Of a stretch of DNA of 51,507 nucleotides, positions 1 through 10,187 are shown one piece after another (the stretch's first letter is position 1; each line of letters opens with the position of its first letter). The DNA lies in the NCBI GenBank assembly GCA_002723295.1, contig PBNP01000027.1:72006-123512 (forward strand), in the 5' to 3' direction. Position numbers and translations under genes: made by a program. The notes beneath the pieces were generated by a model. It ran no database searches and was not told the origin of the DNA. It was given only the letters and a program-made list of their open reading frames with translations. The DNA comes from Flavobacteriaceae bacterium (GTDB lineage Bacteria; Bacteroidota; Bacteroidia; Flavobacteriales; Flavobacteriaceae).

Positions 1-32
1 AGCAATATTTTTAGATAATAATTTTTTTTCAT
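1..32 (-). CDS. mrdA: Penicillin-binding protein 2 (start only, cut by window edge)
   Basis: Only the first ten codons are present (MKKNYYLKIL). The ATG overlaps the mreD stop codon as ATGA, the usual sign of translational coupling. The identity is inferred from gene order: in Bacteroidota and many other bacteria mreB-mreC-mreD is followed by the elongasome transpeptidase PBP2 and then rodA. The short basic start fits an inner-membrane protein, but ten residues cannot prove the family. Confidence 0.55.
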   Translation of the reverse strand, partial: MKKNYYLKIL

Positions 33-529
33 TTTTTTATCATTAATCCTAATACAATCCCAATTAATATAAAACTAAGTATTCCAGTTAAAATGGTGCT
101 AATTAAAATATTAAGAATTAAATAAAAACTAAAATATGTTGTAATAAAATAAAAAAGATGATGAAAAAGAATAGTAAGGCCCAAAAATAAAAACCTATCT
201 TTCACTCTGGTTCCAGTAATCATTCCATGACTAATGTCAGAATTAATTCCAAAGGAAAAATTTATTAATAAAGGACGAATAAAACTAATCAAGAGGCATG
301 AAATTGAATTAGCCCCAGGGTTTTGTGTAAGAATATCTATAAAAAACCCTAATGAGAAACTTAATATGATGAATTGCGATTTAGATCCATCAAATTGATA
401 AAAAATAATAAAAATGATATAAAACATTGGGTCTATATAACCAAATAAATCCCAAAGCTCAAAAAAGAAAACTTGCAGTATTAAACCAGCTAAATAAAAA
501 AAAGTTAATTGTAAATTAATTTTTAACAT
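29..529 (-). CDS. mreD: Rod shape-determining protein MreD
   Basis: This is a 166-residue, very hydrophobic protein with about five predicted membrane helices, the usual size of MreD. The family is an inner-membrane partner of MreC and PBP2 in the elongasome that directs lateral wall synthesis. The gene starts inside the last codons of mreC (14-base overlap), and its stop overlaps the start of the next gene. Sequence conservation in MreD is low, so the call rests mainly on hydrophobicity, length and position after mreB and mreC. Confidence 0.88.
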   Translation of the reverse strand: MLKINLQLTFFYLAGLILQVFFFELWDLFGYIDPMFYIIFIIFYQFDGSKSQFIILSFSLGFFIDILTQNPGANSISCLLISFIRPLLINFSFGINSDISHGMITGTRVKDRFLFLGLTILFHHLFYFITTYFSFYLILNILISTILTGILSFILIGIVLGLMIKK

Positions 530-1322
530 TTTCTAGACTTTTTATTTCATGTTGATTATAGTTTTCAATTATATATACATTCATAGTTTGAGCTACACTA
601 TTAAATAATTCTACATCAATATAATAATAACCACTCCCTTTAGTCTTTTTAAAATTATTAACACTGCCAATTAGTATTCCTTCAGGAAAATAAGTTGACA
701 TTCCACCTGTAACAATTGTATCTCCTAAAAGTATTTGATTTATGTTTGAAATATCATATAGTTGGAGAATTTTTGGATTTAATCCATTCCAGTTTAGTGA
801 GCCAAAAGCATTATTTTTTTTGAATTTTGCATTAATTTTTAAGTCTTTATTTAGAATTGATATTACACTAGAATAATTTTCTGAAACAGAATTTGTTATT
901 CCAACAATTCCATTAGATGAAATCACACCCATATCTAAATTTATAGAATCCTTTTTACCCTTGTCAATAATTATATAGTTGCGAAAAGATTTTGAGGAAT
1001 TCTTTATTATTTTAGCCGGTCTAAGTTTAAAATTTAATATTTTATTAACCTGATTAGGGTTTGTTTTAAGAGCATTAATCATAAACTCTTTAAGTGATTT
1101 ATTTTCTTGGAGTAGTTTTTCATTTTCTTTTCTTAATTTAAAATATTGATTGATTGAATTTTGGCTTTTGTAAACTATACCAGAGATAGTAAGCAATATT
1201 TCGCCAAATTTAGATTGATGATAAGAACTTCTGTTATTTAAAAAAATAACACAAAACATAAATAAACTCAAAAAAACAATTAGACTTATGTTCTTTACAA
1301 GTGCATTAAATATTTGCTGCAT
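516..1322 (-). CDS. mreC: Rod shape-determining protein MreC
   Basis: The 268-residue protein has the MreC layout: a short cytoplasmic start, one membrane helix (about residues 13-29), a coiled coil rich in Lys/Glu/Leu (about 60-85), then a periplasmic beta-rich domain with the typical stretch IIDKGKKDSINLDMGVIS. MreC links cytoplasmic MreB filaments to PBP2 and activates wall synthesis. It lies 3 bases after mreB and overlaps mreD by 14 bases, so the three genes form one transcript. Confidence 0.93.
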   Translation of the reverse strand: MQQIFNALVKNISLIVFLSLFMFCVIFLNNRSSYHQSKFGEILLTISGIVYKSQNSINQYFKLRKENEKLLQENKSLKEFMINALKTNPNQVNKILNFKLRPAKIIKNSSKSFRNYIIIDKGKKDSINLDMGVISSNGIVGITNSVSENYSSVISILNKDLKINAKFKKNNAFGSLNWNGLNPKILQLYDISNINQILLGDTIVTGGMSTYFPEGILIGSVNNFKKTKGSGYYYIDVELFNSVAQTMNVYIIENYNQHEIKSLENVKN

Positions 1323-1325
1323 TAT

Positions 1326-2345
1326 TTATTTTATCAAAATGGTTTTAAATTTATCTATATTTTTTAAAGTAATTCCAGTGCCTCTTACAACAGCCTGTAA
1401 AGGATCCTCAGCTATGTAAACAGGTAAATCAGTTTTTTTTGAAAGTCTTTTGTCTAACCCTCTAAGAAGAGCTCCTCCTCCAGCTAAGTAAATTCCAGTA
1501 TTATAAATATCTGCAGCTAATTCTGGTGGTGTTTGAGCAAGTGTTTCCATTATAGCATCTTCAATTCGGAGAATTGATTTATCTAGAGCCTTTGCTATTT
1601 CAACATAAGAAATCATTGATTGTTTAGGTTTTCCAGTTAAGAGATCTCTTCCTTGTACTGAAAGCTCATCAGGAGATTCATCTAACTCTTCTAATACCGC
1701 ACCCATAGAAATTTTAATTTTTTCAGCAGTTCTTTCGCCAACAAAAAGATTATGTTTGCTCCTCATATAATAAACAATGTCATTTGTAAAAACATCACCG
1801 GCAATTTTTATTGATTTATCACAAACTATGCCTGAAAGAGCAATAACAGCAATTTCCGTTGTTCCACCACCAATGTCAACAACCATATTACCTTTAGGTT
1901 GCATAATATCAATTCCAATTCCAATAGCTGCTGCCATTGGTTCATGAATAAGATAAACTTCTTTACCATTTACCCTTTCAGCAGATTCTTTTACTGCTCG
2001 CATTTCTACCTCTGTAATTCCTGATGGAATACAAATTACCATTCTAAGAGACGGAGTAAAAAATCTTTTTTTTAGACTAGGAATACTTTTTATTAATTGA
2101 CTAATCATTTGTTCAGAAGCATTAAAATCAGCAATCACCCCATCTTTTAATGGTCGAACTGTTCTAATATTTTCATGAGTTTTACCTTGCATCATACTTG
2201 CCTCTGTGCCTATCGCGATTATTTTATTAGTTGATCTATCAATCGCAACAATAGAGGGGCTGTCAATAACTACTTTATCATTATGAATAATTAGTGTGTT
2301 TGCAGTACCTAAGTCAATCGCTATTTCTTCAGTAAAGAATCCCAT
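1326..2345 (-). CDS. mreB: Cell-shape actin homologue MreB
   Basis: This is a 339-residue actin-like ATPase of normal MreB length. The phosphate-1 motif DLGTANT is at residues 11-17, the connecting motif EPMAAAIG at 135-142, the phosphate-2 motif DIGGGTTEI at 157-165, and the adenosine motif GGGALLRG near 290. MreB forms membrane-bound filaments that organise peptidoglycan elongation with MreC, MreD and PBP2. It lies 30 bases downstream of purH on the same strand, so it is probably transcribed with the purine gene. Confidence 0.98.
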   Translation of the reverse strand: MGFFTEEIAIDLGTANTLIIHNDKVVIDSPSIVAIDRSTNKIIAIGTEASMMQGKTHENIRTVRPLKDGVIADFNASEQMISQLIKSIPSLKKRFFTPSLRMVICIPSGITEVEMRAVKESAERVNGKEVYLIHEPMAAAIGIGIDIMQPKGNMVVDIGGGTTEIAVIALSGIVCDKSIKIAGDVFTNDIVYYMRSKHNLFVGERTAEKIKISMGAVLEELDESPDELSVQGRDLLTGKPKQSMISYVEIAKALDKSILRIEDAIMETLAQTPPELAADIYNTGIYLAGGGALLRGLDKRLSKKTDLPVYIAEDPLQAVVRGTGITLKNIDKFKTILIK

Positions 2346-2375
2346 AAAAATAAATTAAGTTTTCAAAGGTATAAA

Positions 2376-3899
2376 TTAATGTTTAAAATGACGTATTCCA
2401 CTGAAAACCATTGAAATATTATTTTTATTACAGTATTCAATTGATAGATTGTCTTTTATTGATCCACCAGGCTGAATTACAGATACAATACCAACAGAAT
2501 TTGCAATCTCAACACAGTCAGGAAATGGAAAAAAGGCATCGCTAGCCATTACAGAACCTTTTAAATTAAATCCAAAACAGTTTGCCTTTTCAATAGCCTG
2601 TTTAAGTGCGTCAACTCTTGATGTTTGACCGGTGCCTGATGAAACAAGTTGTTTATCTTTTGCTAAAACTATTGTGTTTGATTTGGTATGTTTAGAAATT
2701 TTTGAAGCAAATAAAAGGTCCTCAATTTGCTTTTTGGTTGGAGATTTTTTTGTAACTAGCTTAAGTGATTCTTTATTATCTGTTTGATTATCTTTATCCT
2801 GAACTAGATAACCGTTTAAGCAGCTTCTCAATGATTTTTTGTTAAACTTATATCTTTTTTGCACTAGTATAATTCTATTCTTTTTTTTCTTTAATAAACT
2901 TAATGCAGATTGATCATATTTTGGAGCAATAATTACTTCAAAAAAAAGTGGATCTATTAATTTTGCAGTCTTAAAATCTATTTCTGAATTACTTATTAAA
3001 ACTCCACCGAAAGCAGATAAAGGATCACTAGAAAGTGATTTTTTATAAGCTGAAGAAAGATTTGTTTGAGTTGAAAGCCCACATGCATTATTATGTTTTA
3101 GGATTGCAAAGGTTGGGAGGTCTTGGTTAAATTCACTCATTAAATTAATTGCAGCATCTATATCTAAGAGATTGTTATATGAAATCTCCTTTCCATTTAT
3201 TTTTTCTATTACTTTATCTATATTTCCATAAAACTCCCCTTTTTGGTGTGGGTTCTCTCCATATCTGAGATTATGTGAATTGTTAGCACTGATTTTTAGT
3301 ACATTTTCAGATTTGTTAAAATAATTAAAGATAGATGTATCATAATCTGAGGATATATTAAATGCCTTAGAGGCAAAAATTTTTCTTTCTTCTAAAAATG
3401 TATACCCATCATTTTTTTTAAATAACTTTAGAAAAGCATTATAATCCCCTTTATCTGAAATACAAAAAACATTTTTGAAGTTTTTTGCAGCTGCTCTAAT
3501 CAAGGAAATACCCCCTATATCAATTTTTTCTATTATCTCATCTTGGTCCTTACTTTTTATAATTGTATCCTTGAAAGGATATAGGTCAACAACGACTAAA
3601 TCAATTTGAGGGATATTATATTCTTTTAACTCATTTATATCTGAGCTAATTTCTTTCCGATTTAGTATTCCTCCAAAAATTTTAGGATGGAGCGTTTTGA
3701 CTCTTCCTCCTAAAATTGAGGGATAACTTGTAAGATCTTCAACAGCTGTAACTTGATGACCTAAAGAACGAATATATGATTCTGTCCCTCCAGTTGAATA
3801 AATTTTAACCTTCATTTTGGACAAAGAATTAACAACTTCATTCAAATTTTGCTTGTCAAAAACTGAAATTAAGGCGCTAGAAATTTTAATTCTATCCAT
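2376..3899 (-). CDS. purH: Bifunctional AICAR transformylase/IMP cyclohydrolase PurH
   Basis: PurH carries out the last two steps of de novo IMP synthesis: formyl transfer to AICAR from 10-formyl-THF and ring closure to IMP. The N-terminal MGS-like cyclohydrolase domain has STGGT (about residue 35) and GGRVKTLHPKIFGGIL (about 64-79). The C-terminal AICARFT domain has NLRYGENPHQ and the KHNNACG motif, a common Bacteroidota form of KHxNPCG. Length 507 is normal. The gene begins 3 bases after the GAF-domain gene and leads into mreBCD, coupling purine and cell-shape genes in one likely operon. Confidence 0.97.
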   Translation of the reverse strand: MDRIKISSALISVFDKQNLNEVVNSLSKMKVKIYSTGGTESYIRSLGHQVTAVEDLTSYPSILGGRVKTLHPKIFGGILNRKEISSDINELKEYNIPQIDLVVVDLYPFKDTIIKSKDQDEIIEKIDIGGISLIRAAAKNFKNVFCISDKGDYNAFLKLFKKNDGYTFLEERKIFASKAFNISSDYDTSIFNYFNKSENVLKISANNSHNLRYGENPHQKGEFYGNIDKVIEKINGKEISYNNLLDIDAAINLMSEFNQDLPTFAILKHNNACGLSTQTNLSSAYKKSLSSDPLSAFGGVLISNSEIDFKTAKLIDPLFFEVIIAPKYDQSALSLLKKKKNRIILVQKRYKFNKKSLRSCLNGYLVQDKDNQTDNKESLKLVTKKSPTKKQIEDLLFASKISKHTKSNTIVLAKDKQLVSSGTGQTSRVDALKQAIEKANCFGFNLKGSVMASDAFFPFPDCVEIANSVGIVSVIQPGGSIKDNLSIEYCNKNNISMVFSGIRHFKH

Positions 3900-3902
3900 A
3901 AA

Positions 3903-4373
3903 TTATAATTTTTTATTTATAATATTTTCAGAAACTTGCTTGCAAATAGTTTCTAATAACAAAACATCATTTTCATCAAAAGGATCAACCGAATTAGAGT
4001 CAACATCTATTTGGCCAATATTTTCTCCACCTAAAATTATAGGAGCTACTATTTCAGATTTAACTTTAGAATCACATGAAATATAGTTTTCTTGTTCATT
4101 GACATCAGGCACGACAAATGTCTTATTTGATAGGGCAACTTGCCCACATATGCCTTTTCCAAATGGAATAATTTTATGATTTGTAGGAATTCCATCGTAA
4201 GCTAATAAATGAAGTTCTTTCAAATTATCTTTAACAAAATAAAAACCAACCCAATCATAATGAGTAACATTATTTCTAATTAGTTTACAAACTGACTTTA
4301 AACGATCTTTAAAATCTAATGATTGGTTAGTTAAAATACCTTTAGTTTTATTTATTAAATTCTGAAAAAGCAT
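3903..4373 (-). CDS. GAF-domain protein, probable free methionine-R-sulfoxide reductase
   Basis: A 156-residue single GAF domain. It contains YDWVGFYF (about 39-46), GKGICGQ with Cys76, and SCDSKVKSEIVAPI with Cys100, which match the fRMsr (MsrC/YebR) signature with two of its redox cysteines. The family reduces free methionine-R-sulfoxide using thioredoxin; a thioredoxin reductase gene is also in this window. It is the first gene of the leftward GAF-purH-mreBCD unit. A non-catalytic GAF protein remains possible, but the CDxxxxSEI motif is characteristic of fRMsr. Confidence 0.8.
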   Translation of the reverse strand: MLFQNLINKTKGILTNQSLDFKDRLKSVCKLIRNNVTHYDWVGFYFVKDNLKELHLLAYDGIPTNHKIIPFGKGICGQVALSNKTFVVPDVNEQENYISCDSKVKSEIVAPIILGGENIGQIDVDSNSVDPFDENDVLLLETICKQVSENIINKKL

Positions 4374-4461
4374 TTTTGAATTTTTTACTAAAGTATTAAA
4401 TATATTTAGTGACTTTAACTTATTTTTTTACTTTTTGAGAAAATATAAAAGTAAATTTGTT

Positions 4462-5151
4462 ATGATGGAAACTAGACTCAATATTTATGGCATGACATGT
4501 GAAAATTGTCAAAAGAAAGTTAAAACCATTATCGAGTCATTTTCTAAAATAAATTCTGTTGAGGTAATTTTGGCTGATAATTTAGCAATTATAAAATCGG
4601 ACCATTCAATTGATATACAAAAAATTGATAAAGCACTTGGATTAAAATATAATGTGAATGAAGTTTTAGGCTCTTTCAATGAATCTAAATTTTCAAAATT
4701 ACGCCCTTTATTTTTGATTTTTATTTATTTGATTTTTGGTGCTTTCTCTTTGAATTATAACAATTTTATTTTAAGAGAATTTATGCTCGACTTTATGGGG
4801 TTATTCTTTATAATATTTAGTTTCTTTAAAATATTAGATATTAAAACTTTTCCCTCATCATTTGCAGTATATGATCCTATTGCTAGTAAATGGATATTTT
4901 ATGGAAAAATCTATCCTTTTATTGAAACTGCCTTAGGAATTTTCTTTTTATCGAGATTTGATAACAAACTATCATCTATAATAACAATAATTATTTTATC
5001 ATTTACAACTCTAGGAGTTGCTAAAACTCTTTTTAATAAGAAAAAAATTAAGTGTGCATGTCTTGGGACTTCATTAAGTTTGCCTATGACTGAAGCTACA
5101 TTTATTGAAAATATTATCATGATTGTGATGGCTTTTATTATTTTGATATAA
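4462..5151 (+). CDS. Heavy-metal-associated (HMA) domain fused to MauE/DoxX-like membrane protein
   Basis: The N-terminal ferredoxin-like HMA domain has the metal-binding motif GMTCENC (Cys13, Cys16). About four membrane helices follow, and a cytoplasmic-type KCACLGTSLSLPMTE segment precedes the last helix, as in MauE-like proteins. I chose the ATG at 4462; an upstream in-frame TTG at 4435 would add nine residues outside the HMA fold. Such proteins are believed to pass copper or another soft metal across the inner membrane. Seven bases separate it from the TonB receptor gene, so the trio 4462-7733 is probably one operon. The metal is not shown by sequence. Confidence 0.85.
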   Translation: MMETRLNIYGMTCENCQKKVKTIIESFSKINSVEVILADNLAIIKSDHSIDIQKIDKALGLKYNVNEVLGSFNESKFSKLRPLFLIFIYLIFGAFSLNYNNFILREFMLDFMGLFFIIFSFFKILDIKTFPSSFAVYDPIASKWIFYGKIYPFIETALGIFFLSRFDNKLSSIITIIILSFTTLGVAKTLFNKKKIKCACLGTSLSLPMTEATFIENIIMIVMAFIILI

Positions 5152-5157
5152 CTTTTT

Positions 5158-7383
5158 ATGAAGATTAAATTTTTATTATTAATGTTTTGTGTTAATCTAG
5201 CTTTTTGTCAAGATTCTATTTCTGGAAAAATTGTTTTCAAAGAGGGAGAAGAAACAATACCAGCAGAAGGTGCAAGTATTTATTGGCTTGGAACTAATCA
5301 AGGAACTATTTCTGATAGTTTAGGTGATTTTGAATTAAGAGAATCCTCTAATTCAAAAAAATTAATTATAAGTTATATTGGTTTTAAAAATGATACATTA
5401 ATCATAAGCTCGTTTAAAAAATTTGTTCATTTTATAGAAAGGAGTGAACAAAACAATTTAGATGAAGTCTCAGTTTATGAGCGCAGAAAATCTTCAAAAT
5501 TATCTTTTACAAATACTCAAAATACTATTTTTGTTGATGCAAATGAGCTTCTAAAAGCAGCATGTTGCAATCTTTCTGAAAGTTTCGAAACTAATCCTGC
5601 CATTGATGTAAACTTTTCTGATGCATTAACCGGAACAAAACAAATTAATATGCTTGGTCTCAAAAGCCCATATATTCTTATTTCTGAAGAAAATATACCA
5701 ATGATAAGGGGTGCTTCCCAAGCGTATGGACTTACTTTTACTCCTGGAACATGGGTTGAAAGCATACAAATATCTAAAGGTTCTGGCAGTGTAGTTAATG
5801 GTTTTGAAAGTATTGTAGGCCAAATAAATACTGAGCTAAGAAAGCCTTTTACTGATAATCCATTGTATTTAAATTTATATGGATCAAAAAATGGAAGAAT
5901 GGAGTTAAATACTCATTTGAATAAAATCATCTCAGATAAATGGAGTTCTGGACTATATATTCATGTTAATAAAAGAAATCAGAGAATTGATAATAATTTG
6001 GATGGATTTTTAGACCTTCCATTATCTGATCAGATTAATTTACTTAACCGCTTTCAATATACAGATTCTGAAAAAGGATGGTTGCTTTTTTTTAATTGGC
6101 GTTTTCTAAATGATCAAAAGCAAACAGGACAAGTTTCTTTTAATCCAGATATTGATAAAAATAGCTCTATGGTTTGGGGAAGTGAAATAAAAACAAATAG
6201 ATGGGATACAGCATTTAAGGTTGGTTATGTTTTTCCTGAGTCACCTTATCAAAGTTTTGGTTTACAAACGGCATATTCTATTCATGATCAAAATGCGTAT
6301 TATGGAATAAGAAATTATAATATTTTACATGAGAGCCTATATGTTAATGTATTATACAGTTCAATATTTAATAATACCAATAATAAGTTTAGAACAGGAT
6401 TAAATATTACAACAGACAATTATACGGAAAATGTTGATAATGAAGATATTTTTAGATCTGATAAAAATATTGGGGCTTTTATTGAGTGGAATCACAACGA
6501 ATTAGATAATTTAAGTTGGACTGCAGGTCTTAGAATCGATAATCATAATAATATGGGTACATTCCTTACCCCTAGGATACATTTTAGATATGAATATAAG
6601 AATAATACAGTAATAAGATTCTCTTCTGGAAGTGGTAGAAAAGCAGGGAATGTTTTTGCCGAGAATCAATCAATATTTGGAACAAATAGAAGAATTATAA
6701 TAAATCCAGATAATGGTCCTTTTTATGGATTATTGCCTGAAATAGCATGGAATCATGGAATTAGTTATAGTAGAAACTTTAATATTTTTAATAAAAATGC
6801 AAATATTGTAGTTGATTATTTCAAAACAAATTTTGTTAATCAGGTAATAGTTGATTATGAACAAGAAGGTAGGATCATGTTTTACAATTTGGATGGAAAA
6901 AGTTCTGCAAATAGTTTTCAAATAACATTTGACATTTCCCCCTTACCTCAACTTGAAATTAAAACAGCTTATAAAAATGACAAAGTCAAAATAGATTATT
7001 TAAGTGGATATAAACAGAAACAGTTAGTTCCAGAACATAGATATTTTATAAACTTAAGCTGGAATTCATTAGTAAACAACAAAAATCAACAGTGGAAATA
7101 TGATTTCACGATGCATTATGTTGGCAAGCAAAGATTAGTGGCTAATAGTAATATACCTAATGGGGGTTATTCTCAATCTTATTTTATTGCTAATTCTCAG
7201 TTCACGAGAGTTTTTTCTGATAAATTTGAAGTGTACATAGGTTTTGAAAATTTAGGTGATTTTAGACAAAAGGACTTAATTATTGACTGGACTTATCCAT
7301 TTACTAGTAACTTTGATACTTCACAAGTTTGGGGTCCAGTTTTTGGAAGAATGCTATACAGTGGAATCAGATATAAAATCTAG
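5158..7383 (+). CDS. TonB-dependent receptor linked to HMA-domain proteins (metal uptake)
   Basis: This 741-residue outer-membrane receptor has a signal peptide ending near AFCQ, a CarboxypepD_reg-like beta-sandwich (about 20-95), a plug domain (about 110-225) and a long beta-barrel ending in an aromatic strand (SGIRYKI). The plug contains a notable Cys136-Cys137 pair within AACCNLSESFETNP, followed by the typical plug text GTKQINMLGL. It sits between two genes for HMA metal-binding proteins, which suggests transport of copper or a similar metal, or of a metal chelate. Substrate assignment is inference from context; no substrate motif is recognisable. Confidence 0.88.
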   Translation: MKIKFLLLMFCVNLAFCQDSISGKIVFKEGEETIPAEGASIYWLGTNQGTISDSLGDFELRESSNSKKLIISYIGFKNDTLIISSFKKFVHFIERSEQNNLDEVSVYERRKSSKLSFTNTQNTIFVDANELLKAACCNLSESFETNPAIDVNFSDALTGTKQINMLGLKSPYILISEENIPMIRGASQAYGLTFTPGTWVESIQISKGSGSVVNGFESIVGQINTELRKPFTDNPLYLNLYGSKNGRMELNTHLNKIISDKWSSGLYIHVNKRNQRIDNNLDGFLDLPLSDQINLLNRFQYTDSEKGWLLFFNWRFLNDQKQTGQVSFNPDIDKNSSMVWGSEIKTNRWDTAFKVGYVFPESPYQSFGLQTAYSIHDQNAYYGIRNYNILHESLYVNVLYSSIFNNTNNKFRTGLNITTDNYTENVDNEDIFRSDKNIGAFIEWNHNELDNLSWTAGLRIDNHNNMGTFLTPRIHFRYEYKNNTVIRFSSGSGRKAGNVFAENQSIFGTNRRIIINPDNGPFYGLLPEIAWNHGISYSRNFNIFNKNANIVVDYFKTNFVNQVIVDYEQEGRIMFYNLDGKSSANSFQITFDISPLPQLEIKTAYKNDKVKIDYLSGYKQKQLVPEHRYFINLSWNSLVNNKNQQWKYDFTMHYVGKQRLVANSNIPNGGYSQSYFIANSQFTRVFSDKFEVYIGFENLGDFRQKDLIIDWTYPFTSNFDTSQVWGPVFGRMLYSGIRYKI

Positions 7384-7394
7384 AAAGAAATAAA

Positions 7395-7733
7395 ATGAAA
7401 ACAAAAATTTTAATATTTATATTTCTAATTCCTATGGGAATGAGCGCACAGAGGTTGTCTAAAAAAGAAATAACTAAATTTCAAGTCTTAGGAAATTGTG
7501 AGATGTGTAAAATGAGAATTGAAAAAGCAGCTCTTTCGGTAAAAGGAGTAAAATATGCTAAATGGGATATTCCATCAAATCAATTGACATTGATATATAA
7601 TTTAAATAAATCTAATTTAATTGACATACATAATTCAATTGCAGCAATTGGACATGATACAGACATGAAATTAGCACCAAGTGAAGTTTATAATGAATTG
7701 CCTATTTGTTGCTTATATATTAGAAAAAAATAA
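7395..7733 (+). CDS. Periplasmic heavy-metal-associated (HMA) domain protein
   Basis: A 112-residue exported protein with a signal peptide (about residues 1-18, MSAQ cleavage region) followed by one HMA domain with NCEMC (Cys35, Cys38). The C-terminal tail carries a Cys-Cys pair in LPICCLY (105-106), a feature common in Bacteroidota homologues. It is 12 bases downstream of the TonB receptor and followed by a terminator. A role as periplasmic metal carrier between the receptor and the inner-membrane HMA protein fits the operon, but is inferred. Confidence 0.85.
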   Translation: MKTKILIFIFLIPMGMSAQRLSKKEITKFQVLGNCEMCKMRIEKAALSVKGVKYAKWDIPSNQLTLIYNLNKSNLIDIHNSIAAIGHDTDMKLAPSEVYNELPICCLYIRKK

Positions 7734-7734
7734 A

Positions 7735-7767
7735 TAAAAAAAACCTCAAAATCTTGAGGCTTTTTTT
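7735..7767. terminator. Bidirectional intrinsic terminator between HMA operon and groEL
   Basis: A perfect 6-bp stem CCTCAA/TTGAGG (7744-7749 and 7754-7759) with a 4-base loop is followed by seven Ts and preceded by a run of As. It can therefore stop transcription from both convergent units. Confidence 0.9.
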
Positions 7768-7787
7768 AAAATTAATTATACCTATTA

Positions 7788-9434
<1,647 letters not shown>

Positions 9435-9451
9435 TTAGTTTATATTTTTAG

Positions 9452-9730
9452 TTAAATAATTGCCAAAAGGTCACTTTCTTTCATCATTAGATAGTCCGTT
9501 CCCCCATGATTTAATTCTGTGCCTGAATATTTTCCATATAAAACCTTGTCTCCTGTCTTAACTGTTACAGGATTTTCAGCTGTGCCAGGCCCTACAGCTA
9601 CTACAGTTCCTTTTTGAGGTTTTTCTTTTGCGCTATCGGGAATATAAATTCCTGATGCTGTTTTAGTTTCTGCGTCCAATGGTAATATAAGGACTCTATC
9701 TGCAAGTGGTTTAATATTAATTTTGCTCAT
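9452..9730 (-). CDS. groES: Co-chaperonin GroES
   Basis: A 92-residue Cpn10 with the mobile-loop region [11 protein letters not shown], which docks on GroEL, and the family core [20 protein letters not shown]. It caps the GroEL ring during protein folding. It is the first gene of groESL and is separated from secG by 117 bases that hold regulatory motifs, so it is probably transcribed from its own promoter as well as by read-through. Confidence 0.98.
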   Translation of the reverse strand: MSKINIKPLADRVLILPLDAETKTASGIYIPDSAKEKPQKGTVVAVGPGTAENPVTVKTGDKVLYGKYSGTELNHGGTDYLMMKESDLLAII

Positions 9731-9847
9731 ATTAAAAATTTTTTATTACACTCTCTCAATTTTCATAAATTGTGCCAGATGAAATATCAAGGTACATTTT
9801 GACAAAAATATGCCAGGGTGTCATATTAAAATTGATTTATTAAATTA
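9731..9847 (-). promoter_or_regulatory. groESL control region with TGNCA repeats and sigma-54-like element
   Basis: Read on the minus strand, this gap contains TGACA-CCC-TGGCA (9823-9811), then TATTTTTG (9810-9803; a match to the Bacteroidota -7 box TAnnTTTG) running into TGTCA (9804-9800), and further down CTGGCACAATTTATGA (9778-9763). The last resembles a sigma-54 promoter: TGGCAC fits the -24 box and the spacing is right, but the -12 box reads ATGA instead of TTGC. No -33 TTG precedes the TAnnTTTG box at 17-23 bases. No CIRCE-like repeat is present. Which element acts as promoter is undecided. Confidence 0.5.
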
Positions 9848-10183
9848 TTAGTCTTTTGTTTCAGGAATTGAATTTGATGGCAAAGATTCTTCAGGAATAA
9901 AATCTTCAATATTTTCACTTTCTATCAATTTTGAATCTTGGCTAGTAGTATTCCTGTCTAGTGCCATATTTGATAATAAAATTAGGATTAATAAAGCTGC
10001 TCCCAAAATCCATGTGCTTTTATCTAAAAAATCAGTGGTTTTTTGAACTCCTCCCATTTGTTGAGAAGTTCCACCAAAAGATGAAGATAGACCACCTCCC
10101 TTTGGGTTTTGAACCATAATTACTAATATTAGTAAAAAACAAAGAACAACAATAAGTGAAATAAAAATGTAAAATGTGCTCAT
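9848..10183 (-). CDS. secG: Preprotein translocase subunit SecG
   Basis: SecG is a small inner-membrane part of the SecYEG channel. The 111-residue protein has two membrane helices (about 4-22 and 56-72) joined by the conserved loop VMVQNPKGGGLSSSFGG and an acidic, probably disordered C-terminus. It is 4 bases downstream of the TPR-like gene and is the last gene before the groESL control region. Confidence 0.95.
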   Translation of the reverse strand: MSTFYIFISLIVVLCFLLILVIMVQNPKGGGLSSSFGGTSQQMGGVQKTTDFLDKSTWILGAALLILILLSNMALDRNTTSQDSKLIESENIEDFIPEESLPSNSIPETKD

Positions 10184-10187
10184 AAGG

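Noticed and set aside
4435-4461. Upstream TTG start and a TAAATTTG box (4452-4459) for the HMA-membrane gene
   Set aside because: The nearest TTG is only 14 bases upstream of the box, below the usual 17-23, and the added residues lie outside the HMA fold.
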